From NCBI RefSeq assembly GCF_030272615.1, contig NC_081413.1, positions 565,070,510 through 565,134,509 of the forward strand: a stretch of DNA of 64,000 bases. The letters run 5' to 3'. Under the pieces are notes generated by a model. The model was not told the origin of the DNA. It saw nothing but the letters and a program-made list of their open reading frames with translations, and searched no databases. Positions 1 through 12,360 of the stretch are shown here, piece after piece. The DNA comes from Cryptomeria japonica. Lineage: Eukaryota > Streptophyta > Pinopsida > Cupressales > Cupressaceae. A program made the translations under genes and the position numbers. Each line of letters starts with the position of its first letter. Position 1 is the first letter of the stretch.

Positions 1-2330
1 TAATCAATACACCAATTGCAATTAAATTTGTTTAAAGGAATAATAGTGGTCCTCTTTACCTGATTGGGGAACATCACGTTCCTGATGTTGTGTACCTAGA
101 TCATGCTCCACTTGGTCACCACCGACTACATGCTCTAAAATATTAACAATAAAGGTTACATTAATTACTACAATAATTTTCAATTTAAGATGTTTAATTG
201 TATTAATAATTACATAAAAAATTTGAATAGCAAATGAATACCTCCACTACTAGGATGCACATCCAGACCTTCATGTACAGGTTCCGTTTCATGATTATCA
301 TGCTGCATTCCAGTGTCATGCACAGTGTTATCATTGCTTGCTTATTTAAAAAAAATATAGTCACTTTATTTTGAAACTTAACATCAAATAGATTATTGGT
401 TAAGTATTTAATTTGAAATAATTTTCATTTAGCTTATTTACCATTGTGACAGATGCATCAGAATCTCATGTTTGCCCACTCAATTCTCGTAGCCATTCAG
501 CCACGACTATATAGCCTTGCTAGTAGCGAATTCTCTTGTCATCTTATGTGGGCACTCTATTGAATTCAGAGCCCTGCATTTTTGCTTAGTATTGTGAATT
601 TTGCTTGTATTGTTTGATAAAAAAAAAATGGTTTACAACTTACAAATATTTTGATGTGATACTTAATTTACTGATTCTTACAATTTGTGCGACAAGTTTC
701 ATATAACCACCAGAGCCGAGTTTGTGTTGCCCATGCTTTTCTTGTCTTGCCTTGGTTGCCTTTGATGTGTCAATCAATCTATGAAAAGTTTGAAATATGT
801 TAGATTATATAAATATAATGAATAATTAGTATATATTCACATTCTTAATAGTATCACATACCTTCTTCTGGCATTTGGTGGTGTATTTCCTTTTTTCCTT
901 TCAATTCTCTCCTTTGCATCCAAAATCAGGTCCTTCCACTCCCTCTCTGGAATCATGGGTGGACACTCATACTTTATGTTCTTCTCTAAATGTGGCCTGT
1001 ATTGGTCCCTCACATACTTTGGATATGTGCCAGCTTTTTCCAGGAGCTTAGTCTTGTCGAATGTGTCATTTCCAAACAACCATACCATACGGTTTGTGAG
1101 TTCATCTTTTAACTTTTTTTCTTGGTCATTCCACCTTTAAAGCAAAAACAAACCTGTTAGATTTAGAAAGAAACTGAAGCTACCTTTGATATAGTTCAAG
1201 AAATGGATAAAAGGAAAACTATTCTAGCAATGATATGAAATCAAAATAGTGGATAAGGGTTAGTTCATGTATGATGTTCCACCTTTTACGTATGGTGGGC
1301 CCAAATATCTACAATGTAATGTCATTAAGATTTTTATAAAAAATATCATTTCCTGCAAAAAAACATGGGATCATTAGTCCAAAATGAGTGATCAGTAAGT
1401 AAATTACAATTAAACTATATATAATAATAATTTTAAAGTACCTGGAACCTTCAGTATCTTCAAGGGAATCAATTCTTCATCACTCACTACCAATGTGGCC
1501 TGCAATGTTCCCGTACTAGCAATACGGGAAGTTCTAGGAAATGATGGTATGTTATCACCAGTAGTCGCCTCTGGCGCATCCTCATGTGCATCTCCTGCCA
1601 TAGTAAATGAATCCACTATGAAATGCCTCCAAGAAAGAACACTTCAAGGGTAATAAACACATAACGAAAGAGAGAGAAAAAGAGGGATCTACCACCAGTG
1701 GGCGGGTCAACACTAGCTGATGCAACAGACAATGTATGCATGCTACGTGTTGTCGACATTGCAGTCGGTAATACAGTTGGGGTCGACCTCGGATCCATGT
1801 CAACACCTGAAGAGTAATACATTAAATATATAAAACATTAAAAAAGAAAGTTCACAAGTCCAAAGGAGTGGTTTTAATATATAGAACATGGTCATCACCT
1901 GAACTACCCACAATACCCTGATCATCGCCACCAGGATGATGAGCCCTTATAAATTTTTGTAAAAACAACACATACATATTTTAGTTAATGACATAAAACA
2001 GAAAAAATATAAACCATTATTGAACTTTTGTTATGATTAAAGCTTTCATTACTGCTTACTTGTAAGTTTTCCACTGTCTGCAACAATAGTTGCACCCTCT
2101 CTGTTATCTCATTAGTCTGAGGGCTTATGGTTGCCAAATCAACAATCTCTTGGCTAATTTTTATAATATTCATTTGTACCAATTGTATAGGGTTTGCGCT
2201 AAGTGCAATGTCATCAACGCATAACACTGTCGAGCGCCCCACATCCCTATGGAGGTACTGAGGTACTACAGGTTCCTTTCCCTTATCCTGAACATCTGTC
2301 TGTGACAAGAATATAATTAACACTATCAAA
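1..2330 (-). CDS. CACTA second gene, plant Transposase_24-like, multi-exon, partial
   Basis: Seen: minus-strand coding blocks separated by AT-rich gaps with plausible GT/AG borders. The best block (about 862-1136) begins WNDQEKKLKDELTNRM, holds PKYVRDQYRPHLEKN and ends at a GTATGT donor. The next (about 686-785) contains KARQEKHGQHKLGSGGY. Further blocks lie near 2000-2300, 1693-1800, 1438-1616, 430-600, 244-340 and 59-136; the last two are short hydrophilic exons. Known: this WK/R-rich region followed by a basic GxKxHxLGSGGY-like motif is typical of the plant Ptta/En/Spm transposase family (Transposase_24), the second gene of many CACTA elements. Inferred: it is the accessory, DNA-binding partner of the TNP2 gene upstream on the same strand. 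The gene runs off the left edge of the window. Exon limits are by eye. Confidence 0.6.
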
Positions 2331-2589
2331 ATTACTTCAAAACACTCAAGAAAAGATCATAATGTAACAGTTTTCTTCTATCTAATTTGTACAATTACAA
2401 TGAGGTTTACCTGCTCCGTAGAAGTGTCGGGACCTACACCCCTATTTGTGCTATGTGGTGGATCCATGTGGCCCTGTGACAAAGAAAAAATATAAAAATG
2501 TTAGCGAAATGAAACCAATAGACTTAGAAAAAAAACTTAATAATACAATGGTTTATTGGATTCATTAATTGGAAGTTGGCTTAAATGGT

Positions 2590-3660
2590 ATATATATAGT
2601 ATGTACCACCCCCATGATAGTAACTTTGTTTGTATCTATACAATTCAAATTGTAATCGATTAGCAGCTCTTCCCCTGCACTTATTGATTTTATCACACAT
2701 ACAAACACACAATTTCCCTCACGTGCCTCAAATATGCAATTGGTTGCTTATTAGTTGACCTAGGTCGTGTACTATTTATAAAAGCTGCAATATTCCCTGT
2801 TGCTTTTGGCCTTCCATCATGTATATAGCCACTTGTTTACTTTGATCATTATCTTTTTGTTGTATATAATTGGCTGACAATGCATACCTATGCATACTTT
2901 TTTTATATCGAACAATCTACATCCAATCATTATAATTGTAACAAGGTCCAACAAACTCCATCAATTCAACAACTTTGTTGTAACAGAACTTTATGTTGTC
3001 CATGGAAAATAGGCCCAAACCATGTAACGACGAAGGTGCTATGTGATATATCCTCTCATTAACACAAAAATCAATGTTTATTGGAGGAAGTTCCTTGGGT
3101 ACACATTGTTTCAGTAGATGTTTGTACCTCAAGGGCACCTCAATGTCACCTTTGGTCTCATCATCATAAGAACATGACCCCCCTTCAGCAAGAAAAAATT
3201 CCATGCGTTTATTGAATTTTCTTCTAATCTTTTGACCTCTAGTTGATCTCCCTATTTGTGATCTACTACATGTCTCACTTTCTTCTTCTATTCCTGCATT
3301 TCCCTCACTCAAGGAAGACACATCTGACAAATACCTTTTTGGTGATACCTGTGCACCATCAAATGAGAGAGTTAGTTGGTAATGAGAGAGATATTTTGCA
3401 AATGAGGGTAATATTGATGAAGAAGTCAACCATAAAGTTGATGTTGAGATTAAAATTTGAGTAAGTCCAATTGGGGCCTCAAGTGTTGATAACTGTATTA
3501 GATTTGCTGCTAATGTTGAGGTTTGAAAAACTGAGGAAGTTTGTTTTTCTTGTAATTTTTAAAAAATATATTATTTCTATAAGGTGTATTGACTTATACC
3601 TGTCGATCCATGAGACTGTGCAAGATCCTCGTCAAAGGGGTTCAGGTTCCTGCACCAACA
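2590..3660 (-). pseudogene. Decayed SET-domain region inside the CACTA element
   Basis: Seen: a minus ORF (2917-3429) ends with the SET amino-terminal signature SSLHGLGLFSMDNI and then ELMEFVGPCYNYNDWM before a TAG at 2917. Reading on through the stop and two apparent frame changes (near 2785 and 2742) gives the SET core GNIAAFINSTRP, then NCIFEAREGN and the carboxy-terminal GEELLIDYNLN, ending near 2640. An upstream coding block (about 3600-3660) ends in a GTATAAG donor. Known: SET domains transfer methyl groups to lysine; the N-x-x-x-F-I-N...NC and GEEL-x-x-DY motifs form the cofactor pocket and hold the catalytic tyrosine. Inferred: the gene was part of the transposon, lying between TNP2 and Transposase_24 on the same strand; this copy is dead. 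An independent host-gene fragment is the alternative. Confidence 0.65.
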
Positions 3661-3970
3661 ATTGAGCATCATAAGCATTACATTTGTAATTTGATAAATA
3701 ATAAATACTACAGTATCATAAGCATCATAAGCATCACATATGTATCATCATATATGTAATTGAGCATCATAAGAATCACATATGTATCATCATAAACATG
3801 TAATCCATCACATACGTATCATAAATCACCATCCATCACATAGCTAATAAGTAGTCCACATTCAATAAATAAACACAAAGTTCAAAAAATGTCACATGTA
3901 TCATCATAAGCATGTAATCCATCACATATGTATTTTAAATCACCATCTATCACATAGCTAGAGGTGCATC
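3660..3970. repeat. Degenerate minisatellite in an intron or spacer of the CACTA element
   Basis: Variants of CATCACATATGTATCATCAT, AAGCATGTAATCCATCACA and AAATCACCATC recur several times, with imperfect spacing. Seen directly. No coding sense on either strand. It separates the SET region from the last TNP2 exon. Confidence 0.6.
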
Positions 3971-4108
3971 ATGAATTAATTAAGTAATGGCATTAGAATT
4001 CAAAACATATGAATTATTTATGTAACCATATAAGTCAAATCAATTTCTATCAAGATATCAATATTAAATAGGTAACATAATAATTGCACCTCATACATTT
4101 CATTCATG

Positions 4109-7100
4109 TCATTGATCTTCTTCTTCATCCAACTCATCATCATGACCATCATCATCGTCATCATCATCATCAGCAGCAGCAGTAGCAGCAGCATCATCAT
4201 CATCGTCATCGTCCTCATCGTTGTCATCATCGTTGTCATCATCGTCATTGTGTTCGTCATTGTCATTGTCATCACCATCACTGTCACCATCACCATCACC
4301 ATTACCATCATCATCAGTAGCAATAGCATCATCATCATCAGCTTCTTCTTCGTGTACATTTCTGTTAGGAACATCATTGACTAACTGTAGATCATGATCA
4401 TCATCTATATCATCTTCTACTTCTTTGATATCTTCTTCTTCCATCACATTATACATTATCGGCCTTCCTCTTGGATCATGTCTAACAACAAATGACCAAC
4501 CCAGTTTATGTGGAACCTCCGAGTAAAATACCTACTCACATTGACTTGGAAGAACATAGGGCTCATCCCCAACTTGTTCAAGTGACCTTGTATTAACCAT
4601 TGTAAATCCATTATCATGTTTGATAAGAGTTATATCAGGATCATTTTTATTCAGTCGTAGCCTATACCATTTGACGACGAATAGAATTAATTTGAAGGAA
4701 TTAAAGTCACACTCAAGTATATCATCCAAAATGCCATACTATCTATTTTGAGACTCTTGAGGATGTATCTCATTTCTAGATGAAATATTGGTCACCTCAA
4801 AGACTGCAGTTATCCCAAAATCCCAAGTTTTCTTCGTGTCATCCAATTGTTTGATGCGAAATTTATGACCATTGCAGCACATAACCTTGTGGTGTTTGAC
4901 CTGCAATATGTCTAACATATTAAAATTATTGCATCATGAGTTGATAAACATACAGGTGATTAATAAAATTATACATACCTGTTGATCTCTTAAACCATAT
5001 GCTAAATCAATTTCCCTTTGTGTAACATTGGAATCTCCATTACGATGAGCTTCTTTAACAAATGAAGTGACACCATCTCATGTTAATGTGCGACCAGAAT
5101 GTTGACATCGTTCAATCCACACCGTCATCCAATCAAGATTGTTTGCAATATACAAATGTAGCGCATCCCACTCCAGACCAACTGTACAAATAATTAATAG
5201 ACCATTTACAACTGATTTATTTAGAAGATGAAGAATTAATTTACTACAATAACATCTTATAATTACCTCTCACTTTCTTCAATCTACCTTTCCCCATCAA
5301 GTGCTCCCCTTTGAATTTATTAATGGGGTTGGGATCCCAAATGCGATCTTAATGGATTTTTGCTACAAACTTAGGAAGATATTCAGTAATGTACACCATA
5401 GTTTGGTATACCATATATCCCTCCACCATAGAACCCTCAGGATGTGCTCTTTGTCAAACCAAAGCCTTCAAAAATTTCAAGTGCCTCTCAACCATCCACA
5501 TTGACCTAGTGTGTACAGGTCCACACAATTCGATCTCCTCAACTTGGTGTATGAGGTAGTGTTCTTGTGCATTGAAAAAAGTTGAAGGTAGACACTTTTG
5601 CATTTCACACATTAGATGAGGGATTTTTCTCTTCCAATATTTTATCTTCCTTATGGATTTCTTTACATGACAACCACCTAAAAGAGATTGAAGACGCAAA
5701 AATATATAAACGAGACTTTACAAAATAATATACAATATATTGCATAACAAGTAAAACAAATGGCAAATATAATATCTATACAACAAATTGAACAAACATC
5801 ACTACTTACCTCATGTATTTTCCAAGATCATATATGACCTACTTGATATTATTGTCGAAGTGGTCTGGGAGAGATAGAGGTAGAATGTACTGCAACAATT
5901 ATAAAATGATCTTTTCATTATTTTCTAACATAATACAATGAAAAGTACATGCGCAATATACAAATATATAGTAAATACACAAGAACATGAACTACCTTAA
6001 TGAAGGTATGCCAATCATGCATTTTCATCCTTGGCCCAAATTCACTCTTCTTTGATATGAGATTGTTTATGTTCGCAGCAAATCCTGTGGGAAATTGATT
6101 TTTTCGTATGACTTCTTTTATAGAATTGCTTTGCTGCTTCGTTAATAACCAAGGGCACTTATATTAATCTGATATCCATTGCTATTTGATTGAATGACAT
6201 TTTTCATTGCATGATTGGATTCCACAATGTCACTACAAATTTTGACAATTTTTTCTTTGTCACACCTTCCATCCAATATTTTCCATAATGTCTCTATTAT
6301 ATTCTTTCCAATATGCATTGTATCAAACAAATGCACAATTTGTAGCTGCTCATAGTAAGGCAACCTACTGAATTGTCTGGGATAACTTTTTAGTCCCTTT
6401 CGAAGGTGGCCATCCATGCCTTGACGACCTTCAGTATCATCAATTACATCACCAGTAAACAAAACACGATAGAAAAATTCAAATTCCAAACATAAACCAT
6501 TAGATGGAATGACATTACCTTGATGATTAATTCTATTATATTCCAACTTCCATAAGTGAGGAGTCATTCTTCGTGGCTTTGATGTAGTCTCTTCTTTCCC
6601 ATTGAAAAGATGTTTTCTAGTATTCTGGTACTTATGATTTTTGTGAAGGAAGTGCCTATACTCATTAAACACCTGCTTTCCTAAACTTTTTGAATGACGG
6701 GATTTCATCTTTGGACCACAAACTAGACATGCAAATTTTCCCTTTGTTTGAAGACCTACAAGATAATGTATAATTCTATTAAATCTGTTAATTTTTATAA
6801 TTATAATTATCATGCGCAACTTGAACACTATAACGTACCACAAAAATGTGTTAGCCCTGGGGCATCATGTATTGTCCATACAAGCATTGCATGGAATTGA
6901 AATTGTCTTTGTCCTATTGGTCTAGAGATGTCATACATGGTCACACCATTCCATAACTCCAACAACTCATCGATAAGAGGCTCAATATATACATTCATAT
7001 CTTTAACTTGGTACTTTCCTAGTGGAATGAACAAAAACATTACATAATTATTATGACCATTTTACTGCAATATTTATAATTAAATGTAGATGACTATTAA

Positions 7101-8441
7101 ATGATAAAATACCTGGAACAATCATTGCCAACATTATGTGCTCCCTCTTTATTGACATCCATGGAGGAATATTATTGTTGATAACAAAAATAGGCCACAC
7201 CGAGTAAACAGATCTCAACTCTCCAAATGGATTGACACCGTCCGCTGCCAATGAAAGCCTGAGATTATGAGGTTCTTCTTTAAAGTGTGGCCACTTTTCC
7301 TCTATGTCCATAAATGTTGAACCATCTACAGGCATTTGAATAATGTCATCTCAACTTCTATTGTGTGCATGGTAATCCATAAATTGTGCCAAGCTAGCGC
7401 ACCTGAATAATCGTTGCATACGTGGAATAATGGGAATATAATGAAGAACCTTGCGAGGCACCTTTTTTGTTATTTGATCTATTTGATATCTACTGATATG
7501 ACATTCAGGGCATTCTGTTCCAAATTCATGTTGTTTATGATATATAATATGATCATTGGGACAAGCATCTATTGTTTGATACTCCATTCCAATATCTTTC
7601 ATAATGGCAGATAATTTTGGGTATGAGCGAGGTAGAATATTTGATGGTGGTAAGAAAAACTCACCTATCAATCTACAACAAAAAAAAAAAGTTTGAGGTG
7701 TTAATATAAAGAATATTAATGGTACATGATTCACCATTTACTAACTGTAATGACATGTATGACACACCTTAACATACATGAGATTGTTATGTTGGATAAA
7801 CCATTCATAACCTTCAAGTTCACCAACAACAATACATCAGAGAGAAGAGTTGTTTGGGAGCCTTTGTAAAGGGGCTTATATGCCTTCTCAAGAAGAGGTA
7901 AATCATGAACATCAAGGTCATCCTGATCATCATGATCAGCTGTGCTAGTACTAAATGTGTCATGGATCAATGTATTTATACCATCATCTTCAATTGTGTT
8001 TTCTGGTGCATGATCATCATCTTCCATGGGATCATTATCTTCAGCTTCGATATTCACACCTCCATGTTCCTCCACTTTGAAAACCATATTCTTTGGGTTG
8101 TGTTGGTCCATATCATGTGCCCTGGGGTGCTCAACCTATATAAAAATGATCAACATAAATAAACCATGATCATGATCTCATTATCAAGTGACATCTTATG
8201 TATATAAATTGTTAAAATGATATAATGAATAACTTACCAGTGGATGATAATCATGTCCCCCTTCAATGTGACCATGCTGCCTACAATGTTTCTTAGTTGT
8301 TTTGATTAGAAGTCTTCTAGTCTTTAAGCCCTTACAAATTTTGCAGGGACAATAACATTTCCCATCACCTTTTCTTTTCAAGTTAGACCATAATCTAGCA
8401 ATTGTCTCCTTATTTTGTTCTTCACCGATATTATCTGACAT
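4109..8441 (-). CDS. TNP2-type CACTA (En/Spm) transposase, multi-exon, degraded
   Basis: Seen, in order on the minus strand: a Transposase-associated domain (8196-8441, KCYCPCKICKG and KKHCRQHGH); an acidic linker and LPLLEKAYKPLYKGS (7731-8111); the TNP2 core (about 7119-7675, IDACPNDHIIYHKQHE, CPECHISRYQ, VPRKVLHYIPIIPR, then RLSLAADGVNPFGE); 6842-7023 with HAMLVWTIHDAPG; about 6200-6758 with FACLVCGPKMKSRHS and HLFDTMHIGKNIIETL; a DUF4218 region (5268-6135, HLMCEMQKCLPSTFFNAQEH, then QRAHPEGSMVEGYM); about 4978-5184; and a DUF4216 region (4109-4902, ILECDFNSFKLILFVVKWY). Introns have good borders (for example CAG/GTATGT near 4980). Known: this domain order is that of plant CACTA transposases, which cut at terminal inverted repeats. 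Oddities: in-frame stops, including TAG near 4531 before VFYSEVPHKLGW and TGA in the DUF4218 block, so it is probably non-functional. No CACTA-type terminal repeat was found. Confidence 0.85.
4120..4335. repeat. ATC/GAT trinucleotide tract coding the acidic tail of TNP2
   Basis: Runs of ATC, with GTC, GCA and ACC variants. On the minus strand it is read in frame from the DUF4216 domain as Asp with some Ala, Gly, Glu and Asn, about 70 residues, ending DDELDEEEDQ and a stop. The long hydrophobic plus-strand reading is a shadow. Replication slippage could easily change its length. Confidence 0.8.
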
Positions 8442-10380
8442 GGTCTTCCTTCACAGGCAAAAAAATCAGGCTATGGAAACTTCAGTGCAAAAGATTCACA
8501 AAAATTGCAAATTGAACCAAAACCATTTAACTCTTCTTTTTCATCTTAAAACATTGAACTTAACAGAGAACGTATTTAATGTAGCAGATTGTGTGAATTT
8601 CTGAGCATTATGTCTGCAAATTCTTACTAAAAGTTTGCCTGTTGCAGACTTTTTGAGAGACATTTTTGAGTATTCTAAGCCTTGGTTCTTGTATTTTCAC
8701 TGGTGATAAGTTGGAAACTTTATGGTAGACCTGTAGCCAATCGATCTAATTTTGACAAGTTATACACCAAGAAAACAAGCATATAGAACTAGCATTGTTT
8801 GTAGGTCACCCCTACCCTATGCCATGGGTATATGACTAAATAGAACTCCAATTTAAGCATCAATCCTAGAAATGATCGGTATATGACTACCCAGAACTCC
8901 AGTTTAAGCATTAAGTTACATCATTATTGACCTTACTTTGGGATGCTATGTATGAGATTGGAACCTTTTGTAAGGTGTGATCAATGTGCTATCATAAATG
9001 CAAAGCCAAAACCATTTTGATGAGATCATGATCCCACTAATACTATTTTGCCTTGTTAATTTTGCACCCACAAAAATGATAGAACCAGATATAATATGCC
9101 ATCAATGCCCATATACCGACAATGCTCAAGATAAGCCACTTAGAGGTAGAGTTTAACCACTTTCCATATAGGTAGATTATCTCTAACCTCATTTTCCCTA
9201 TAGGTAACTGATTAGGTTCATTTTAGAGTCTTATTTCCAAATATGTACCTCTATGTTAGCTTTTTGCTTTATTATTTGCCTGTTTATGCTTAATCTTGTC
9301 AATTTTACATAATTTTACTTAGTTCTTGCATCTTTAATAAAATTATATCTAATCATATCCAGTCACATCAAAATGGAAGAATTAATCATATTGCTAGTCT
9401 CTCCTAGAGGAATTAAATTGAACCAAATTGACTATTCCCCAATAAAATGTTTTGAAATGGTGAATGTATAAGTTTGTAGTTTACTTTCCTAGACTAGGAC
9501 CCCATTTCGTCAACATTTCACTATGAAAGCATAAATATTTTTTCTTGAAGAGAACATCTTACACATTATGCTTCAATGTATAACACATTTTCATAGTCAA
9601 TCATTCGACTTCACATGGATAAAAGAATTCACATATTCTAAATCATGATCTGATGATGTGAACAAGTCATATGCAACTATGTGGCACGCAAAGCATTTAT
9701 TTTAGCATACACTTATTCATCCACATTGCAGGGATAACAATATAAGGCTCACATATTGGTCTAAGAGGATTCCATGGTCTCACAAAGTAACCAAGAACCA
9801 TATGAAATGATGGTCTTGAATCCACACACAACTAGGGAGGATCCATACGATTATGTATGACTTCCCCTTTGTTTGTTTAATGGGATTAGCCTCCAAGACA
9901 TAGCCGTCAATAATCACTAAGAATGTACAAGTGGATCGTAGCTACCCATACAACAAACACTTACCCCTATCCTCAAATTTTCCCAATGTTTGATTCCTTA
10001 TATACACTCATCTAAGGTTATCTACGTTGATCTTGGTAAGGAATCACATCACAACAAAGAAGGCAACATTTAAAAATAGCAAGAGTCTCACTAAACTACC
10101 AAAGATCATAAATATTGAAAGAAAGAAAAAATAGTACCAATAATAAGTCAAATAAATGTGTTCAATTCCAATAGCAAATCAAACATAGCCACACTAACTA
10201 CACAATATAGAAAACTCATAATAGTGATTGAACTAATTCAAACGAGATAAAATAAAATTGTTGGCCCATGCAACAAAGATGAGAGATCATCAATAATTGA
10301 AGGAAACTTCACAATCCTTAAAAGTGCACATTACATAACTATACGACTAGAAATTGTGGCTAAATAGAGTGAAGATTCAT

Positions 10381-10740
10381 CATGACTCCAATAATAGTCC
10401 CTCATGTGTGCATTTGTGGCATGAACACAAAAACTCCCACATGGCATGGCCATGTACCTAATGGAGAAGACATTCCTAGGCTACATGCCCTAAAAACATG
10501 ACTATAATAATAGTCCCTCATGCATGCATTTGTGGCCTGCACACTACAAATCCTAACATATCATGGCAATACACCTCATAGAGAAGACATACCTAGGGCC
10601 ACATTGCACATAGCAACGTGCCTCACAAAGAAGACATGCATAGGGCACATGCCACATATCAATGTGTCTTATGGAAAAATGTGCATGCATGTCACACACC
10701 AAAGCTATATGTATACATCATGAGGCACATTCATATGTTA
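10381..10740. repeat. Tandem duplication of about 115 bases with degenerate further copies
   Basis: Copy 1 (10381-10490) and copy 2 (10498-10604) share CATGACT-x-x-AATAATAGTCCCTCATG, then GCATTTGTGGC and GAGAAGACAT-x-CCTAGG. A third, shorter version with AAGAAGACATGCATAGGGC follows at about 10625-10690. Seen directly; origin unknown. Confidence 0.6.
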
Positions 10741-11749
10741 TCAAACACAACCTATTGTATCTAACATGAGTTCCTCTCTACATGTGTGGAAATCTTCCAA
10801 CACTAATCACCACTAAGAAGGAATAATATAAAATGCATCTTCAAATATTTGTGTGTGTGTGTGTAATTGTGTCTTTGAACCCAAATTGCTACCATCAACA
10901 ACATGTAACCATCACCTACACTATATCAAAACATAAGTATGGTGTGACATCATATCTATTTGCATAATGTCAAAACACATGCAAACATGAAAATCATCAT
11001 AGCATGACAAAAATCAATCCCCACATGTTGGAACAAAGATATAAATAAGATAATAGGGTAAGAGGAAACCCGTACCAAGAACCACATACCAACTATTGGC
11101 AATGCCATCAAGATAAATGTAGGATAGGATACCACCATGAGCCATCCAATGGTCCATTCTATGAGGAGAACTAGGGGATACTATCTTTGAAAGGTGTGGT
11201 CAATAGAGATAATCCCTACTAATGCCACAATATGTCACCATAGCTTCTTGAGTTTTCCATTCTTCTACTTAACACCACATTTATTGAGTTCCTCAATAGC
11301 GATGTTGGTTCTCAATAGGATGCACAAACATGTAAACACACAAGCATGGTTTCATCATACTTGTACAACAATACAAATTCATTTTTCTAGTTAATTACTT
11401 AGTGTAAAAATAACTCCATTACATAACATAGGGCAATAATCACCATAAGTTTTCAAATAAACTGCCCAAACATCAATTGGAGTTACCCTTTCTAAGGTAC
11501 AAACATAATTTATTTATAACTTCAAAATTAAAATAATCACAATACATCCAAATAAGTTCAATAGTGCATGGAAATAGACAACATGATCCATAATTAAACC
11601 CATAAATTACCCTAATTGGATATGCTAATAAAATGGTGTCTCAAATAATAGAGATTATGTTGGACCTATAATAGAGACCTGGACTTTGTTTCATCATACA
11701 CAAGCATGGTTTCATCATACTTGTATCCAAATACACCATCCATAGATAG

Positions 11750-12360
11750 GTACTCAGTACCACAATCTCATGGGTACCCTTTTAGCTGAATTTACCCTAT
11801 ATCTAGGTGAATCTACCCTTGTATCATTCCTTGATCTAGTATGCCATTCCACCAATCAATAATTTTTCCATATTCTTGGGAGAATACACTATCCCTTAGG
11901 TGAATATGCCATACCCTTAAATGAATCCTCCTTGTCATCATCCTAAGTCTTCTTTTTGTTAAGTCTTATCCCTTCATCTTTAGGAAAATCCACCTATCCT
12001 TATGTGAATCTACTTTCTCTTAGGTGAATCTATTTCACATAAATCATTTATCTTCTCCATCTTTCTTACGTAAATGGTGAATTTTTCCTATCCTTAGATG
12101 ACTACACTCCCATTTAGGTGAATCTATCTAGTTTTAGTCTCCTTCCATTATTTTGTCCAAATTTGTATCCTCTAGTTTACATGAATCTACTTGTTCTTAG
12201 GAAAATCAACCCTATCATTCTAAGGAAAATTCACCTTGTCATCATCCTTAATCATCTACCTTTCAAGTGTATAGTCCATCCATCCTTAGGAGAATCTAAC
12301 ATATTATTGGGAAAATCCACTCCCTCTTAGGTGAATCCACCTTTTCCACCTTCTCATTAA
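11750..12360. repeat. Dispersed TTAGGTGAATCTACC-like repeat cluster
   Basis: At least ten degenerate copies of CTTAGGTGAATCTACC occur, for example near 11807, 11895, 11998, 12018, 12112, 12198, 12285 and 12326. Spacing is irregular (20-90 bases), separated by CT-rich sequence. No coding sense. Possibly part of the non-coding body of an old element. Confidence 0.55.

Noticed and set aside
4018-4384. Long Met/Thr- or Ile/Ser-rich ORFs on both strands
   Set aside because: Shadows of the ATC trinucleotide tract; only the acidic minus frame joins a real domain (DUF4216).
8442-10380. CACTA terminal inverted repeat beside the TNP2 start
   Set aside because: I looked for a CACTA-type end and a matching short duplication but found none that could be paired; the other end may be outside the window.
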